64,000 nucleotides of DNA, taken from contig NZ_VTQX01000001.1 of assembly GCF_008764295.1 (NCBI RefSeq), positions 226,325 through 290,324 on the forward strand, in the 5' to 3' direction. Position 1 is the stretch's first letter, and each line of letters opens with the position of its first letter. This document shows, in pieces, positions 28,561 through 37,035 of the stretch. Made by a program: the position numbers and the translations under genes. This DNA comes from Bacillus methanolicus (GTDB taxonomy: Bacteria; Bacillota; Bacilli; Bacillales; Cytobacillaceae). The notes beneath the pieces are model-generated. The model did no database searches, had not been told where the DNA came from, and saw only the letters and a list, made by a program, of their open reading frames with translations.

Positions 28561-29985
28561 TTATTTTTTAGGCTGTTGAGCCGGGAAGTAATCATTTGTC
28601 GCATGATCCTTCTTCTTAAAGTTATCTGGCTCATTCTTAACAGCCTCTTTTACTTTTTCTATCTCTTTATCTAGCTCTTCAATACTTACACCTTTTTTCA
28701 CTAATTCCTCTGTCGCTATTTTAATCGCTCTGAATGATTCTTCTGAGGAGATTTTCAGTGTATCCATTGCACCTTGTGGATTATGGAACCCAGCAGCATT
28801 TTCGGCTGCAACATAATCCCAGTACCACTGTCCTTTACGGATATGGTTCTGTGCCTCTTTTATCTTCTCTTCACTTACTCCTGAAGTAATCATTTTGTTG
28901 ACGTAATAATGGGCATTAACAGATATATCCTCTGCTTCATGCAATGCTTTCATATGATTATCCTGAATTTCTTCTACACGATCTGCCAATTCATCTAAAT
29001 CGCGATTACTATGACAGGTTGCACAAGACTGTTCCATCGTCTTCAAAGGAGATGTCCACCAATGGGAAGTAATTTTCTTTTTACCGTCAGCACGTTCATA
29101 TGGCATATGACAGTCCGAACAAGTAACATCGGCCTGTCCATGAGGACCAGTCATATGGGTTTCAAACTCAGGATGCTGAGCCTTTAAAATCGGTGTCCCT
29201 GATATGTTATGAATCCAATCCTGGTTAAACCCACGATCTTTTGCAACAGTCTCATAGTATTCATACATATCCTCTGCTTTAAATCCTTCAGACCAAGGGA
29301 AAGTAACCTCGCTATTTTCTGGAGCAAAATAGTATTCAACATGACATTGACCGCAAACATAATTGCGCATTTCATTTTTTGTTGGATTAGACATGTCTAC
29401 TCCTTGTGATTCCATTGCCTTAATAAAGCTAGGACGGGTAATGCGTAAATCCATTGTTTCTGGATCATGACAGTCAGAACAGCCGATTGGTGAGTGACCC
29501 ATTGCTTCTGCTGCTGGCCAAATGTCATTATTGAAATTTCCACCCCAATAATCATCACCCATTTCTTCGATTAAATGTGGTACAGCAGTAGATTTACAAG
29601 TTAAGCAAGAACCGACTGAAGCATCAGTAATACGTGCAATTTCTCTTACATCTTCATTAGCATAAATGTGGCCGCGGTCTTCATTATACTCTGTTGCAAA
29701 TCCATAACCATTAAATAATATTGGAAGCAGCGGTTCCTTATCTTGATCATACTTACTTCTCTTTACAGAACCACTATATTTTGTATCTTCCATTTCTTCA
29801 TTTTTCATGTAGCTATCATACTGAAGCGGAAATAGATCTTTAAACGCTTCATTGCTTATTTCATCTTTGCTCAAACCGGTTTTGGCATCAGCGGATGCCT
29901 CTGTCTTATCTGAACTTGAACAGCCTGAAACAAGCAAAATGATAGCGACTAGGAGCAAATATGCCCAGTGAATTTTCCTAGCCAT
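28561..29985 (-). CDS. nrfA: NrfA, pentaheme cytochrome c nitrite reductase (ammonia-forming)
   Basis: A lipoprotein signal (lipobox VSGC, residues ~19-22) anchors the enzyme outside the membrane. Five heme sites are present: CLTCK at 127-131, CSDCH at 169-173, CGQCH at 211-215, CSDCH at 289-293 and CATCH at 321-325. The first, CXXCK, is the active-site heme with lysine ligation, diagnostic of NrfA. Active-site Tyr and His appear in CHVEYYF and KAQHPEFE; Lys and Gln of KAQ match the calcium-dependent subtype. It reduces nitrite to ammonium with six electrons. It overlaps nrfH and is the last gene of the ccm operon. Confidence 0.96.
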   Translation of the reverse strand: MARKIHWAYLLLVAIILLVSGCSSSDKTEASADAKTGLSKDEISNEAFKDLFPLQYDSYMKNEEMEDTKYSGSVKRSKYDQDKEPLLPILFNGYGFATEYNEDRGHIYANEDVREIARITDASVGSCLTCKSTAVPHLIEEMGDDYWGGNFNNDIWPAAEAMGHSPIGCSDCHDPETMDLRITRPSFIKAMESQGVDMSNPTKNEMRNYVCGQCHVEYYFAPENSEVTFPWSEGFKAEDMYEYYETVAKDRGFNQDWIHNISGTPILKAQHPEFETHMTGPHGQADVTCSDCHMPYERADGKKKITSHWWTSPLKTMEQSCATCHSNRDLDELADRVEEIQDNHMKALHEAEDISVNAHYYVNKMITSGVSEEKIKEAQNHIRKGQWYWDYVAAENAAGFHNPQGAMDTLKISSEESFRAIKIATEELVKKGVSIEELDKEIEKVKEAVKNEPDNFKKKDHATNDYFPAQQPKK

Positions 29986-30502
29986 TATTCATTGTACCTC
30001 CTTTGTTCTCCAAAAGTTCTCCTGGTTTCGCTGGTTTAAAATAATCTTCTGTCTTGAAATCATTTCCATGCGGAAGGCCATCATGACAACTAGTACAGCT
30101 ATCCTTTGCATCATGGGAAACATTGTTTAACGTCTGCTGATGACAGCCTATACAGTTTTCGTTTATGATCTCCTGCGAATTTTCTGTTGTGTGTAGCACT
30201 TTAGGAATTTTATCCGCTCCTAATGTGTTGTAATAAACATGCCCTACACCTGATTTTGCCTTATTTGCTAATTTATTGACAACTGAGTCATGGGGCAAAT
30301 GGCAATCACTACAAGCTAATTCGGCATGAGTAGAATCAGCAAAAGAATCATGTACTTGAGTCATAATATGGCAGCTACTACAAAATTCAGGTGAATCTGT
30401 GTAAGCTAACCCTTTTACTGTAACGACAGACAAAATGATTCCTACGAAAACCCCGATAAACAAGAGTATTTTTTTATCGATTGACAGGAACTTTTTTAAC
30501 AT
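29978..30502 (-). CDS. nrfH: NrfH, tetraheme quinol dehydrogenase
   Basis: One N-terminal membrane anchor (LLFIGVFVGIILSVVTV) is followed by four heme sites: CSSCH at 41-45, CSDCH at 64-68, CIGCH at 117-121 and CTSCH at 136-140. This is the NapC/NirT-family NrfH that takes electrons from menaquinol and passes them to NrfA. The start ATG at 30502 follows GGAGGTGAG. It overlaps nrfA by eight bases. Confidence 0.94.
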   Translation of the reverse strand: MLKKFLSIDKKILLFIGVFVGIILSVVTVKGLAYTDSPEFCSSCHIMTQVHDSFADSTHAELACSDCHLPHDSVVNKLANKAKSGVGHVYYNTLGADKIPKVLHTTENSQEIINENCIGCHQQTLNNVSHDAKDSCTSCHDGLPHGNDFKTEDYFKPAKPGELLENKGGTMNNG

Positions 30503-30545
30503 TTTCTCACCTCCCTCCAAGTAAAAGCTATTTAGCTAAACTGTT

Positions 30546-31052
30546 TTAGAGTGAGGCTTTCTCTTCAATTAATTTAATGAGCTCAGTTTTTTTTGTCGGC
30601 CCCGTAAAGCGCTCTACAATGACCCCTTCTTTATTAATGATGATGGTGTCAGGCTGACCGATTACCCCATATTTCTTTGAAATCTCCTCTTTCGTATCGA
30701 GCAAGTAGAGCAGTTTTGAATTCGTTTCTGAAATATATTTTTCCATTCGTTTCTTTGACTCACCCTTTGCAATAATTAAGAGCTGTGCACCTTTATATTC
30801 TTGGGCAAAAGCTTCCAGTTCAGGAGCTTCGTCAATACATGGTTGACACCAAGTAGCAAAAAAGTTTAACACAACGGTCTGCCCTTTAAAATCAGAAAGT
30901 TTATACATATTTCCGTTCACGTCTTTAAGTTCGAAATCAATCGCATCCTCACCTGGATTGGTCGTTGCTTTGCCTTCAAGACCACTTATCAGTGAAGCAA
31001 CGATCCCAAGTAATGCACAGATGATCAATATTGGGACAATTTTTTTTGCCAT
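30546..31052 (-). CDS. TlpA/ResA/CcmG-like membrane-anchored thioredoxin
   Basis: An N-terminal membrane anchor is followed by a thioredoxin fold with the redox motif WCQPC in NFFATWCQPCIDEAPELEAF. The length (168) is typical of ResA/CcmG, which reduce the cysteines of apocytochrome heme sites outside the membrane. The start is ATG at 31052; three upstream codons include non-preferred starts. Its place between ccmD and nrfH indicates it serves NrfHA maturation. I cannot separate CcmG from ResA by sequence alone. Confidence 0.88.
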   Translation of the reverse strand: MAKKIVPILIICALLGIVASLISGLEGKATTNPGEDAIDFELKDVNGNMYKLSDFKGQTVVLNFFATWCQPCIDEAPELEAFAQEYKGAQLLIIAKGESKKRMEKYISETNSKLLYLLDTKEEISKKYGVIGQPDTIIINKEGVIVERFTGPTKKTELIKLIEEKASL

Positions 31053-31080
31053 CACTACCACCCACTTTTTGCTTTAAGCA

Positions 31081-31212
31081 TTATTGTTCACTGTTCCATT
31101 CCTCTAATTGCTTCAATTCCTTTTTTAAAGACATTTGTCTTTTCCCCAGCACCATAATATAGCCTGCAATAAGCGCCCAAGTAACTGTATAAGCGATAAA
31201 TAAATAATTCAT
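31081..31212 (-). CDS. ccmD: CcmD-like small membrane protein
   Basis: A 43-residue protein: one membrane helix (NYLFIAYTVTWALIAGYIMV) then a charged helix (GKRQMSLKKELKQLEEW). This size and layout, directly downstream of ccmC, is that of CcmD, which helps release holo-CcmE from the CcmC complex in System I. The ATG at 31212 lies behind a perfect AAGGAGG. It is shorter than usual ORF cutoffs and easily missed. Confidence 0.75.
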   Translation of the reverse strand: MNYLFIAYTVTWALIAGYIMVLGKRQMSLKKELKQLEEWNSEQ

Positions 31213-31240
31213 CTTTACTACCTCCTTATTTTAAATAATT

Positions 31241-31948
31241 CTAGCCTGCTAATTTGTTAATTAATTTATTTTTAGACTTTTTAACGATATTCCGCATTTT
31301 ATCAATCTCTGCGCCCTTACGCATAAGAAACACATAAAGAACGGTAATCGTAAAAACGGAAAATAGTAGAGTTGCCAGCATTTCCGGTTCAATTCCCCCT
31401 CCAGATTGATTTTTTCCTTCACCAAAAACAACTGGATGAAGCTTAGAATTCCACCAGCGGATTGCCATAAAAACAATTGGGACATTCAAACAGCCAATGA
31501 TTCCAAACACGGATGAAAGCTTGGCGATTTTTTCCCATGAACCATCCATTTTTCTAATAAATAAATAAGCGACATAAATAAACAATAAAATCAGGGTTGT
31601 CACAAGTCTCGGTTCCCAGCTCCACCATGTATTCCAGCTTGCTCTTCCCCATGTCATTCCCGATAATAATGTAATTGTTGTAAAAACAACGCCGATTTCA
31701 GCAGAAATACCTGCGTAAATATAGCGATTCATATTTGGCTTTATCAGTGTCCAAACGCTATAGAAGCCGACAACAAAGAAGGCAAGAAAGGCTACCCATG
31801 CTGTTCCTACATGGATGTAAAATATTTTTTGTGTTTCGCCCATAATTTTCTCAACAGGGGACCAAATAAAAATCAAGTACAATAATATAAAAACTGACGG
31901 GATAAGAATATATAGCAATATTCGATCAAATAGATTTTCCTGTCTCAT
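31241..31948 (-). CDS. ccmC: CcmC, heme delivery to CcmE
   Basis: A 235-residue protein with six membrane segments and the tryptophan-rich heme motif SWNTWWSWEPRLV, close to the WGTWWVWD pattern, with Glu in place of Asp. CcmC attaches heme to CcmE. The start overlaps the ccmB stop (TAATG) and has a GGAGG site. A 30-residue basic tail follows the last helix. Confidence 0.9.
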   Translation of the reverse strand: MRQENLFDRILLYILIPSVFILLYLIFIWSPVEKIMGETQKIFYIHVGTAWVAFLAFFVVGFYSVWTLIKPNMNRYIYAGISAEIGVVFTTITLLSGMTWGRASWNTWWSWEPRLVTTLILLFIYVAYLFIRKMDGSWEKIAKLSSVFGIIGCLNVPIVFMAIRWWNSKLHPVVFGEGKNQSGGGIEPEMLATLLFSVFTITVLYVFLMRKGAEIDKMRNIVKKSKNKLINKLAG

Positions 31949-32631
31949 TAAGATTCCTCCATAATGTATTCAAATAGCAAAAAGCAAACAGCTAAAAACA
32001 GAAAATCATATGCTAACATTAACTTTAGCCATGAAATGGCGTCCGTTATTTCGAGATTCTCGAGAACAATTCTTGTAGCTTGAACTCCCGCGATCAATAA
32101 TGGACTAATTAACGGAAGGAGCAAAACAGGTAGCAGCATCTCACTATTTTTTGCATTAGCAGCAAGTGCTGCTAAAAAGGTACCGACAATAATGAAGCCA
32201 AAAGTGCCACAAATTACGATACAGCTAAACCAAAGATATGACCCGGTAAAGCGATAACCAAATAAAAGAAATAAAACCGGGATGCTGATCAGTTGTACGG
32301 AAGTTACGAGCGAAAAATTTGCCATCACTTTTCCTAAATAAATGCTTGATGGATCAATCGGTGCTGTTCGCAAGCCTGTTAAACAATGATTCTCTAACTC
32401 TGAAACAAAGGAACGATTTAAACCGAGAATGCCTGCAAAAATTGTAATAACCCAGACAAGTCCCGGAATAACGGCCTTAACCGTATTATTGGTAGGATCA
32501 AAGGCAAAGCTAAATATAATGATGACAAGTGCCGAAAAAACGAGCATCATTCCTATCGTTTGCTTTGACTTTAATTCCCCCTTTAAATCCTTTCCTGCTA
32601 TTGTTAGGGCATCTTGCAAAATTGTTTTCAT
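31948..32631 (-). CDS. ccmB: CcmB, ABC-type permease for heme maturation
   Basis: A 227-residue protein with six membrane helices and the CcmB pattern GLVWVITIFAGILGLNRSF and LPLISPLLIAGVQATR. With CcmA and CcmC it releases heme-loaded CcmE. The start overlaps ccmA by four bases (ATGA). Confidence 0.92.
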   Translation of the reverse strand: MKTILQDALTIAGKDLKGELKSKQTIGMMLVFSALVIIIFSFAFDPTNNTVKAVIPGLVWVITIFAGILGLNRSFVSELENHCLTGLRTAPIDPSSIYLGKVMANFSLVTSVQLISIPVLFLLFGYRFTGSYLWFSCIVICGTFGFIIVGTFLAALAANAKNSEMLLPVLLLPLISPLLIAGVQATRIVLENLEITDAISWLKLMLAYDFLFLAVCFLLFEYIMEES

Positions 32632-33332
32632 CCTTTCGATACCACCTTTTCATACCATTCCTTCATCTCATAAAGGTTCGAGTCTCCTCTCATCGTAAGA
32701 GTGTCGATAATCCTTCCGCTTTTTAAAACGGCGACACGATCGGCCAACTTATGAACTTGCTCAAAATCGTGTGAAATTAGAATAATCGATATTCCTGCTG
32801 CCTTTTTGCTTAAGATAATGTGATTGAGAAGAGCTACTGCCTCTTGATCTAGTCCAGTATGAGGTTCATCAAGCATTAATATTTCCGGTTCAGAAAGGAG
32901 TACTCTAGCAATAGATAACCGTTGAATCATTCCTCTGGAAAAAGAGCGAATCGGTACGTCCTTAAATAAATGAAGACCTACCTCCTTAAGAAGTAAAGGA
33001 ATCTTCTCTTCTAAATGATTCACCTTATATAATTTTCCATAAAATAATAAATTCTCAACAGATGATAAAGAATTATATAAATAAGATTCGTGACCAAGAA
33101 AGCCAATTTTACGTTTTGCTATTAGCGATTTTTTCGTCAATTGTTGTCCTGCAAAAGAGACCTCTCCACTACTTGGCTGTAGAAGGCCGACTGCGCATTT
33201 GAAAAATGTACTTTTCCCCGCCCCATTTGGTCCAATAACAGCTAGAATCTCTCCCTTATTTAATGTAAGAGTGATATTTTTTAAAACTAATTTATCATTA
33301 AGGACCTTGGTCAAATTTTTTATTTCAAGCAT
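32628..33332 (-). CDS. ccmA: CcmA, ABC ATPase of the heme maturation complex
   Basis: A single nucleotide-binding domain with Walker A GPNGAGKST, a Q-loop (GHESYLYNSLSSVENL), signature SRGMIQRLSIAR and Walker B MLDEPHTGLD, with the switch His in LISHDFEQVH. The signature differs from the standard LSGGQ (FSRGMIQR), which is normal for CcmA. The start is taken as ATG at 33332; two earlier starts (33353, 33350) lack good ribosome sites. Confidence 0.92.
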   Translation of the reverse strand: MLEIKNLTKVLNDKLVLKNITLTLNKGEILAVIGPNGAGKSTFFKCAVGLLQPSSGEVSFAGQQLTKKSLIAKRKIGFLGHESYLYNSLSSVENLLFYGKLYKVNHLEEKIPLLLKEVGLHLFKDVPIRSFSRGMIQRLSIARVLLSEPEILMLDEPHTGLDQEAVALLNHIILSKKAAGISIILISHDFEQVHKLADRVAVLKSGRIIDTLTMRGDSNLYEMKEWYEKVVSKG

Positions 33333-33400
33333 ATCAGCCAACTCTTTCATCAAGTAATTTTCTTTTCCAATTCATAGGAGCTCAATTTCACTTTAACCGT

Positions 33401-33724
33401 CTATGTGAACTCTCGTAATTGCCCTTTTGTCAAACGTAATTGCCTTTCCAATTCCTTCTGCTTCCTTGATGTTTCACCCGATCCATCATGTTGAAGCATC
33501 AATAGTTCTTGTTCGAGCATTTGCTTTTTCTTGAGCAAATGTTGAAATTGAACCTCCTCCTGATCGATTGCCGCACCGCTCCTTTTCTTTCGCCTTATTA
33601 GAAAGATAACAACGATAATCGTGATGACAATTACAAGCATAAGATGAGGATCTACCTTATTTAATCCAGGAGTGCTAAGCCAAAAATGTATGAGCCAGCT
33701 CGGATGTAATGGAGGTGCATCCAT
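33401..33724 (-). CDS. Unknown membrane-anchored coiled-coil protein in the ccm operon
   Basis: About 107 residues. After a Pro/Trp-rich N-terminus, MLVIVITIIVVIFLI forms one membrane helix, followed by basic residues and a long predicted coiled coil (QFQHLLKKKQMLEQELLML to RKQKELERQLRLTKGQL). The start follows AAGGGTG. The spacing of seven bases to the CcmI-like gene puts it firmly in the operon. I do not recognise the family; an assembly-scaffold role similar to part of CcmI is inferred only from position and shape. Confidence 0.6.
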   Translation of the reverse strand: MDAPPLHPSWLIHFWLSTPGLNKVDPHLMLVIVITIIVVIFLIRRKKRSGAAIDQEEVQFQHLLKKKQMLEQELLMLQHDGSGETSRKQKELERQLRLTKGQLREFT

Positions 33725-33730
33725 TTTTTA

Positions 33731-34087
33731 TCACCCTTCCTGTTTTCTAAGCTTGTGAAGCTCTGCTAATAATTCAAGTTCAAGATGGTCAGTATGTTTC
33801 GGTTGTGATCGCTTTTTCTTTTTAACTCCCATTTGCTTCATCATGTTAGCGGCAAGCAGTTGGTATTCTTCCTTTAATTGTAAGTAGTGCTCTTCGTTTA
33901 CTTTTTTCATCAAATAATCCATCTCAAGTTCATTAACGGCTCGATAAATAGCTTCAAGCGTTACTTCATCTTCGATCCCGTCTACTTTTTCTCCATCGTT
34001 TTTCTTAGTGAGAAAAAAGGGAGAAAGTATAAAATAAATACATGCTAGAATAATAAACGAACTTATAATTAAAAAAATGTAAATCAT
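33731..34087 (-). CDS. CcmI-like N-terminal domain protein
   Basis: A 118-residue protein with one membrane segment (IYIFLIISSFIILACIYFIL) and a helix LEAIYRAVNELEMDYLMKKV then HYLQLKEEYQLLAANMM, like the CcmI membrane domain (YRDQLAELERDL then EYEAARAELE). It lacks the TPR half of full CcmI, which is typical of split or short forms. CcmI recruits apocytochrome to CcmF/CcmH. Assignment is by resemblance and position. Confidence 0.6.
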   Translation of the reverse strand: MIYIFLIISSFIILACIYFILSPFFLTKKNDGEKVDGIEDEVTLEAIYRAVNELEMDYLMKKVNEEHYLQLKEEYQLLAANMMKQMGVKKKKRSQPKHTDHLELELLAELHKLRKQEG

Positions 34088-34099
34088 GATTATCAGCTC

Positions 34100-34576
34100 C
34101 TAAAAATGCTTGCGGCGCTCTTCTTCAAAAATTTTCTCTGTGATCTCTTTATCTTCTTCAGACTCCCAGGCTATTTCTGACACAGGAGAATCAATACTTA
34201 CTTTTTTCTTTCCTCTCTTTAACCAATAGAAGAGAACAGTGATTCCAGTTAAAACACCTACTATCGGCATGCTCCAAGCAATTAACCCACTTCTATCTTT
34301 TGCAGGCTCCTTTAATGCTGATTGGCCATATTCATCTACATAAAACTGGATGATCTCTTCAGGGGTCATACCTTCATCCAGCATTTCCTGCACTTCTTTG
34401 TAATACATTTGCTTGACCTTACAGGTTGCTAAATCATCATTGGAATGTCCTTGCATATCAAGCTGGTTCACTACTTCTTGAAATTCCTTTGAATTGTAAT
34501 CATAATCATTATCTCCCCAAGCAACAGTAGGAAATGTTAGAAAAAGCAAAACAAACAGCAAGTATGTTCTTTTCAC
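34100..34576 (-). CDS. CcmH-like protein that has lost its CXXC motif
   Basis: About 158 residues: a secretion signal, a three-helix domain, one membrane helix (WSMPIVGVLTGITVLFYWL) and a charged cytoplasmic tail. The segment REML-like VQEMLDEGMTPEEIIQFYVDEYGQSAL is the CcmH hallmark. The usual cysteine motif (LRCxxCQ) is absent: the corresponding place reads LDMQGHSNDDLATC, leaving one cysteine. CcmH normally resolves apocytochrome disulfides, so this protein may be structural only, or the single Cys may act with the adjacent thioredoxin. The start GTG at 34576 follows AGGTG. Confidence 0.75.
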   Translation of the reverse strand: MKRTYLLFVLLFLTFPTVAWGDNDYDYNSKEFQEVVNQLDMQGHSNDDLATCKVKQMYYKEVQEMLDEGMTPEEIIQFYVDEYGQSALKEPAKDRSGLIAWSMPIVGVLTGITVLFYWLKRGKKKVSIDSPVSEIAWESEEDKEITEKIFEEERRKHF

Positions 34577-34577
34577 T

Positions 34578-36563
34578 TTAAACACCTGCCTTTTTGTGTT
34601 TTATTCCCGTTTTGTACGCACGAGAAGTGGTCGTTTTACCTCCAATTAAGGCTATAGCCGTACCAAATACCATTAGGATACCGCCAAACCAAATCCAGCT
34701 TACAAATGGGTTGACCTTAACTTGGAATGTCGCTTTATCCTTGCTTTCCCAAGAGCTTAATACTACATAGAGATCTTCTTTCCAATTTGTTTTAATCGCT
34801 ACTTCTGTTGCTGGTTCTGGCCAGGTTTCATAGAAGATCTTTTCCGCATTTATGGTCCCGACGCTTTTTCCTTTATACGTAGTCTCCAAAGCTGCAACAA
34901 CAATACCATTTCCGTTCTTCGAATGTTCCGTTAAACCGTTAAATGTTAATTGATAGTCGCCAATCTCCACTTTTTCACCAACACTTACCGTTTGCAGCGT
35001 GTCTTTTACATAGGCGTGCGACGAGATAACTCCAATGGCAATAACAGCGATGCCAATATGAACGATATAACCACCATATCTCCTTTGATTTTTAATTAAT
35101 AGCTTAAAGGAAGCCATAACTACACTCTCTTTTGTTGCTTTTCTTCTTGCCCTAATACCGTCATAAAACTCCTTTAGGTGGGAAGCAAACATAAAAACGG
35201 TTGAGGCGAGACCAATAATTGCAAAGCTCCCTTTTATACCGAGCGCAACTAAAATGATAGCTGATATCAGTCCAGCAATAAGGGGCCATAGCGCACTCCT
35301 AATAAACCTTTCAAATGTGGCTTTTTGCCATGCAATAAGCGGACAAATTCCCATTAATAAAATTAATCCAAGCAGTATCGGCGCCATAACTTTTTCAAAG
35401 TATGGGGGACCAACATTTACTTTTGTTCCCGTCAGAGCCTCAGATATTAAAGGATACATTGAACCCCACAAAACTGCGAATGCTCCTCCAACTAGAATCA
35501 GATTATTTAATAAAAATGAGCTTTCTTTTGAAAAATACGATTCAATTGGATTTGTATCCTTTTTAATCAACTGGTATCTCGTTAACACGACATATAGTGA
35601 TAATACAATCATAAAGACCATAAAAATAAGAAAATATGCACCTAAATCTCCATCACCAAAAGCGTGGACGCTTGTCAAAACACCGCTTCGAACTAAGAAG
35701 GTTCCGAATAATGTTAATAAGTAAGATACAATAACCAAGCTTATATTCCATGTTTTCAGCATTCCTTTTCTTTCTTGAATCATAACCGAATGCAAAAATG
35801 CTGAAACAGTTAGCCATGGTAGAAAACTGGCATTTTCAACCGGGTCCCAGGCCCAGTAACCTCCCCAACCTAACTCTAAATAAGCCCACCAGCCGCCAAT
35901 TATGTTCCCTAGTGTTAAAAAGATCCAAGCGACCAATGTCCATCGTCTTGTCAGTTTAATCCATTCCGCATCCATTCGTTTTAAAATAAGGGCAGCAATG
36001 GCAAATGCAAATGGGACAGCGAGTCCAACATAGCCAAGATATAATGTCACTGGATGCAGAATCATACCAGGATGCTGGAGCATCGGATTCAAGCCCTTTC
36101 CATCTGCCGGTATCGTGTCTGTCATTTCAAACGGATTGCTACTAATAACGATGACAATAAAGAAAAAGAGAATATTTAGAAGCATAATAATGGCAGCATA
36201 CGGCATCATCGGATTCCTTTTTTCCTTAGAAAAAACAAGAAATCCTGTATATAGACAAAGTAAAAATAACCACAGTAGTAGTGAACCGGCGTTGCCAGCC
36301 CAAAAGGCAGTTAATTTATAAACTAACGGTAGATTTTCACTTGTATATGCAGCTACATACTTGTATTGAAATTGACTTGTTCCTAAGTTGTATAACAAAA
36401 GAAACGTCGCTATGCTTGAAAGAAGAACAAGGGATAAAACTCCTCCACGTGCGCTGTTAATCATTTTATTGTTTTTATTTTTCAATCCCCAAACATACAG
36501 AATAATTGAATAAAACGCGATCCCAATCCCTAAATAAAGACTTAAATTACCAATAATATACAT
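34578..36563 (-). CDS. ccmF: CcmF, heme lyase component
   Basis: A 661-residue protein with about 14 membrane segments. It carries the tryptophan-rich heme-binding motif WGGYWAWDPVENASFLPWL and conserved His residues in MLQHPGMILHPVTLYLGYVG. CcmF transfers heme from CcmE to apocytochrome. A large extracellular loop precedes the last helix, as in the family. The start is ATG at 36563 behind AGGCGGTG. Confidence 0.95.
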   Translation of the reverse strand: MYIIGNLSLYLGIGIAFYSIILYVWGLKNKNNKMINSARGGVLSLVLLSSIATFLLLYNLGTSQFQYKYVAAYTSENLPLVYKLTAFWAGNAGSLLLWLFLLCLYTGFLVFSKEKRNPMMPYAAIIMLLNILFFFIVIVISSNPFEMTDTIPADGKGLNPMLQHPGMILHPVTLYLGYVGLAVPFAFAIAALILKRMDAEWIKLTRRWTLVAWIFLTLGNIIGGWWAYLELGWGGYWAWDPVENASFLPWLTVSAFLHSVMIQERKGMLKTWNISLVIVSYLLTLFGTFLVRSGVLTSVHAFGDGDLGAYFLIFMVFMIVLSLYVVLTRYQLIKKDTNPIESYFSKESSFLLNNLILVGGAFAVLWGSMYPLISEALTGTKVNVGPPYFEKVMAPILLGLILLMGICPLIAWQKATFERFIRSALWPLIAGLISAIILVALGIKGSFAIIGLASTVFMFASHLKEFYDGIRARRKATKESVVMASFKLLIKNQRRYGGYIVHIGIAVIAIGVISSHAYVKDTLQTVSVGEKVEIGDYQLTFNGLTEHSKNGNGIVVAALETTYKGKSVGTINAEKIFYETWPEPATEVAIKTNWKEDLYVVLSSWESKDKATFQVKVNPFVSWIWFGGILMVFGTAIALIGGKTTTSRAYKTGIKHKKAGV

Positions 36564-36584
36564 GCTGCTCACCGCCTGTCTGAC

Positions 36585-37031
36585 TTAGTCTTTTTGCTCC
36601 CCTAAAATCTCTTTATGTGTCTCGACATCATAATTTTCCATATCTTCTCCCTCATATTTAGAAGGACATTTCGTTTGCACCTTCTCAGCTTCAAAGACGC
36701 CATTTTTATCGAGCATTCCCTCAACGATTACGATGATATCGTCTGAAAAATTGTCCGGTTTAATTCCTTTATGAAAAACAGGTAGTGCCACATTATTTTC
36801 ATCGTAAATTTCGAACTGAAGCTCAATTTTATCAGCATCCCATTCAATAGAATCCTTTTTTAATAGACCTTGTGTCATTAAATATTCTCCAACATATTCA
36901 GCTTTATTTTGTTCTAATTCAGAAATCGAGATTTCCTTACTTCCCGCACTTGGCATCGATGAGAACATCATGATTGTAATGGCGGCTGCCGCAAGTATTA
37001 ATCCCGTAATGATTTTTTTGTTTTTAGTCAT
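36585..37031 (-). CDS. ccmE: CcmE heme chaperone, CXXXY type
   Basis: A 148-residue protein with an N-terminal membrane anchor and an OB-fold beta domain. The heme-attaching residue in proteobacterial CcmE is His in HxxxY; here it is Cys122 in CPSKY, the CXXXY variant known from archaea and some sulfate reducers (System I*). The tail after Tyr126 is short and acidic. The start follows GGGGG. It passes heme from CcmC to CcmF. Confidence 0.88.
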   Translation of the reverse strand: MTKNKKIITGLILAAAAITIMMFSSMPSAGSKEISISELEQNKAEYVGEYLMTQGLLKKDSIEWDADKIELQFEIYDENNVALPVFHKGIKPDNFSDDIIVIVEGMLDKNGVFEAEKVQTKCPSKYEGEDMENYDVETHKEILGEQKD

Positions 37032-37035
37032 TTTT

